Assembly (NCBI GenBank): GCA_029934095.1
Contig: JAOZMV010000074.1
Location: forward strand, 1 to 6,905
DNA: 6,905 bases
Reading direction: 5' to 3'
Source: Desulfuromusa sp.
GTDB lineage: Bacteria > Desulfobacterota > Desulfuromonadia > Desulfuromonadales > Geopsychrobacteraceae
A model generated the notes under the pieces. The model had not been told where the DNA came from and ran no database searches. It saw only the letters and a list, made by a program, of their open reading frames with translations. Position numbers and translations under genes: made by a program. How positions within the stretch are numbered: position 1 is the stretch's first letter; every line of letters begins with the position of its first letter. Below are positions 5,358 through 6,905 of this stretch, in pieces.

Positions 5358-5762
5358 ATGGGATCAACCAGCAGAAGAATAATTCGGGCACAAGATATCA
5401 TGCATAAAGGGATTGTCACTATCGACGGTATGGCAACAGCTCGTGAGGCTGCAGCTAAAATGCGCACAGAAAAAGTACCCTGCTTGCTGGTCGAAAAGCG
5501 CCATGAAGATGATGCTTGGGGGATACTGGTAGTTCAAGATTTCGTTGAAGGGGTGCTTATCGAGAATCGCTCTCCAGATGAAGTGAATGTCTATGAAATC
5601 ATGACTAAACCGACGATTACGGTTCCCGCGAAAATGGATGTACGTTATGTCGCTCGATTGCTTTATCGTAACGACATTCGTATGGCTCCAGTTGAAGAGA
5701 GGGGAGATCTTATCGGGATGATTTCTCTTTCTTCGTTAATCCTCGATAATGAGCTGTTTTAG
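5358..5762 (+). CDS. Two-CBS-domain protein
   Basis: A 134-residue cytoplasmic protein made almost only of a CBS pair (Bateman module). CBS1 spans about residues 13-66 (IMHKGIVTIDGMATAREAAAKM, then WGILVVQDFVEGV). CBS2 spans about 81-129 (IMTKPTITVPAKMDVRYVARLL, then GDLIGMISLSSLI). Such modules usually bind adenine nucleotides (AMP, ADP, ATP or SAM) and switch the activity of channels, transporters or enzymes. An in-frame ATG exists at 5289, but it has no ribosome binding site and would add a 23-residue extension rich in Lys/Gln. The ATG at 5358 has GGGAGA (5348-5353) just upstream and starts a few residues before CBS1. It is the last gene of the cluster, 111 bases after the P-II-like gene with a small hairpin between. 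The neighbourhood suggests it helps control the DUF1538 proteins; the ligand is unknown. Confidence 0.87.
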   Translation: MGSTSRRIIRAQDIMHKGIVTIDGMATAREAAAKMRTEKVPCLLVEKRHEDDAWGILVVQDFVEGVLIENRSPDEVNVYEIMTKPTITVPAKMDVRYVARLLYRNDIRMAPVEERGDLIGMISLSSLILDNELF

Positions 5763-5915
5763 GGAGTATCCGCTTCATTGTAATTGTCAGTTTTGCCCAG
5801 CGGCAGATATCGCGGGTAAAAAGTTACGCTAATAACGACAACCGTAAAAATGGCCACGGCAACCCCGATGTCCGAAATTGGCCACCCAAAACGATGGCCG
5901 TCAGTACCTTCTCCT
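5759..5915 (-). pseudogene. Hydrophobic open frame, possibly a small one-helix protein with a lost start
   Basis: Between stops at 5981-5983 and 5759-5761 the minus strand is open for 73 codons. Its second half reads DGHRFGWPISDIGVAVAIF, then TVVVISVTFYPRYLPLGK and TDNYNEADTP. That is one convincing membrane helix followed by a polar tail. A strong Shine-Dalgarno-like AGGAGAAGG (5907-5915) stands just where such a 49-50-residue protein would begin, but the expected position reads ACT GAC rather than ATG. The only usual start in frame is a GTG at 5857, giving 32 residues. The frame lies just downstream of the lytic transglycosylase gene on the same strand and is convergent with the CBS gene, overlapping its stop. 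It may be a decayed gene, the tail of a larger lost membrane protein, or chance. I recognise no family. Confidence 0.27.
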
Positions 5916-5948
5916 ATGCAAAAGCAGCAGTGGAAGAGGGTCTCAGGT

Positions 5949-6905
5949 CTACCGAGTACGATTATCAGCCGGGAAGATAATCAGACGATCGCCGGGATGA
6001 AGTGGGTCGTTGAGACCGATCCGGTTCCATATCAGGATCGCGGCCAGCGGGACGCGAAATTGTTTGGCAATGGTCGAAAGGTTATCACCGGATTGAACGA
6101 TGTAGATCCGCTTTTGCCTCTGCTCACTCCATTTCTGGTGGGCCTGATTGAAGCGCTCTTGAAATCCTGGAGGGGTGTTATCGGGCACCGCCAGAGTGTA
6201 GGTCCCCGCCGCCAGATAATGGCCGCGAAGCTCCGGGTTCAAATCCTTGATCCGTTTGAAATCGGTCTCTGCTGCCCGCGCCACCACCGTCAGGCTGGTC
6301 TCTTCATAGCAGGTTAATTCAGCGCGGGTAAATTTGACGGGAGGATAGTAATCCTTGTCCTGAAGGTTAAAACCATAACGTTCCGGCTGAGTCAGAATCA
6401 GTTTGGCCGAAAGGATTCGGAACAGATAACGCTGGGTTTCCAACGACAAGTAGAGCCGGTAGAAGTTGTTGACTCCCTGAGCCAGAATCTCTGCCTGTAG
6501 CCCCTCCTCTCCCATGTTGAATGCCGCTGCCGCCAGACTCCAGGAACCGAATCTTTCGTAAATCTCAGAAAAATAAGCTGCCGCAGCCTTGGTCGAAGCG
6601 GTCAAACTTCTGCGCTGATCAATGGATCCATTGATGCTCAAACCGTAACGTCGACCGGTTTCCGGTAAAAATTGCCAGAAGCCGATGGCCCCCTTGGGTG
6701 AGCCAACATGTGGCCGCAAGGCACTTTCAGCCAGAGCGATATACTTCAGGTCGTCAGGCAGCCCGGCTTGGGAAAGGATGGCTTCGATAACGGGAAAATA
6801 ACGGGTGGAGCGCTTCAGCCATAAAACCGCCTGATCCCGATCCCAGAGAGACAGCAGGAGTTCCTTTTCCATCCGCTCCCGCACATCGGGATCTTCCAGT
6901 GGAAC
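5949..6905 (-). CDS. MltD-like lytic transglycosylase with LysM domain (partial, N-terminus off right edge)
   Basis: The visible 318 residues are the C-terminal part of a membrane-bound-type lytic murein transglycosylase (GH23/SLT fold). These enzymes cleave the MurNAc-GlcNAc bond of peptidoglycan in the periplasm with 1,6-anhydro product formation. Numbered from the window edge, the SLT domain spans about 40-165. The catalytic Glu is in YIALAESAL (Glu60), then GAIGFWQFLPETGRRYGL, SLTASTKAAAAYF and AAAAFNMGEEGL, where the family usually has AYN. A degenerate LysM-like segment follows (about 204-240, SLTVVARAAETD to LAVP). A clear LysM at about 266-311 (IYIVQSGDNLSTIAKQF, IWNRIGL, HPGDRLIIF) should bind glycan. 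The frame continues unbroken past a GTG at 6884 to the edge, so the true start and any signal peptide lie outside. It is convergent with the CBS gene. Confidence 0.9.
   Translation of the reverse strand, partial: VPLEDPDVRERMEKELLLSLWDRDQAVLWLKRSTRYFPVIEAILSQAGLPDDLKYIALAESALRPHVGSPKGAIGFWQFLPETGRRYGLSINGSIDQRRSLTASTKAAAAYFSEIYERFGSWSLAAAAFNMGEEGLQAEILAQGVNNFYRLYLSLETQRYLFRILSAKLILTQPERYGFNLQDKDYYPPVKFTRAELTCYEETSLTVVARAAETDFKRIKDLNPELRGHYLAAGTYTLAVPDNTPPGFQERFNQAHQKWSEQRQKRIYIVQSGDNLSTIAKQFRVPLAAILIWNRIGLNDPLHPGDRLIIFPADNRTR

Noticed and set aside
5850..6317. 155-codon plus-strand frame
   Set aside because: It lies antisense to the well-supported lytic transglycosylase and has a low-quality composition (many Arg, Pro, Trp), so it is a shadow frame.

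Overview
This window most resembles a Gram-negative bacterium. The evidence is a lipoprotein start with a lipobox, an outer-membrane beta-barrel protein with a signal peptide, and a membrane-bound-type lytic transglycosylase. Moderate base composition and the gene families together are compatible with a Desulfuromonas/Geobacter-like member of the former Deltaproteobacteria. That taxonomic guess is an inference and no marker gene is present.

Left part (1-2092): a lipoprotein gene runs leftward off the edge (start at 187). It is divergent from a hotdog-fold acyl-CoA thioesterase (495-944). Next come a 67-residue one-helix protein on the minus strand (1017-1220) and, divergent from it, a signal-peptide-bearing beta-barrel protein of the TIGR04219 type (1289-2092).

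Middle (2093-3363): two small multi-pass membrane proteins of unknown function lie on the plus strand. They are followed by the amputated N-terminus of a short-chain dehydrogenase/reductase on the minus strand (3017-3133). The fragment keeps a perfect TGxxxGIG nucleotide-binding motif and then loses homology, so this segment looks like a rearrangement scar.

Right-centre (3364-5762): the most interesting block is a tight plus-strand cluster. It has two homologous DUF1538 membrane proteins (16 bases apart), a P-II-like signalling protein (overlapping the second by 11 bases) and a two-CBS-domain protein 111 bases further on. The likely picture is an uncharacterised two-subunit membrane transporter or channel controlled by two cytoplasmic nucleotide-sensing proteins. 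The P-II-like protein lacks the classic uridylylation tyrosine and several canonical ATP-binding residues, so it is probably not an ordinary nitrogen regulator.

Right end (5759-6905): a short hydrophobic minus-strand frame has a strong Shine-Dalgarno-like sequence but no proper start codon in position. Beyond it is the C-terminal 318 residues of an MltD-like lytic transglycosylase with a LysM domain, running in from the right edge.
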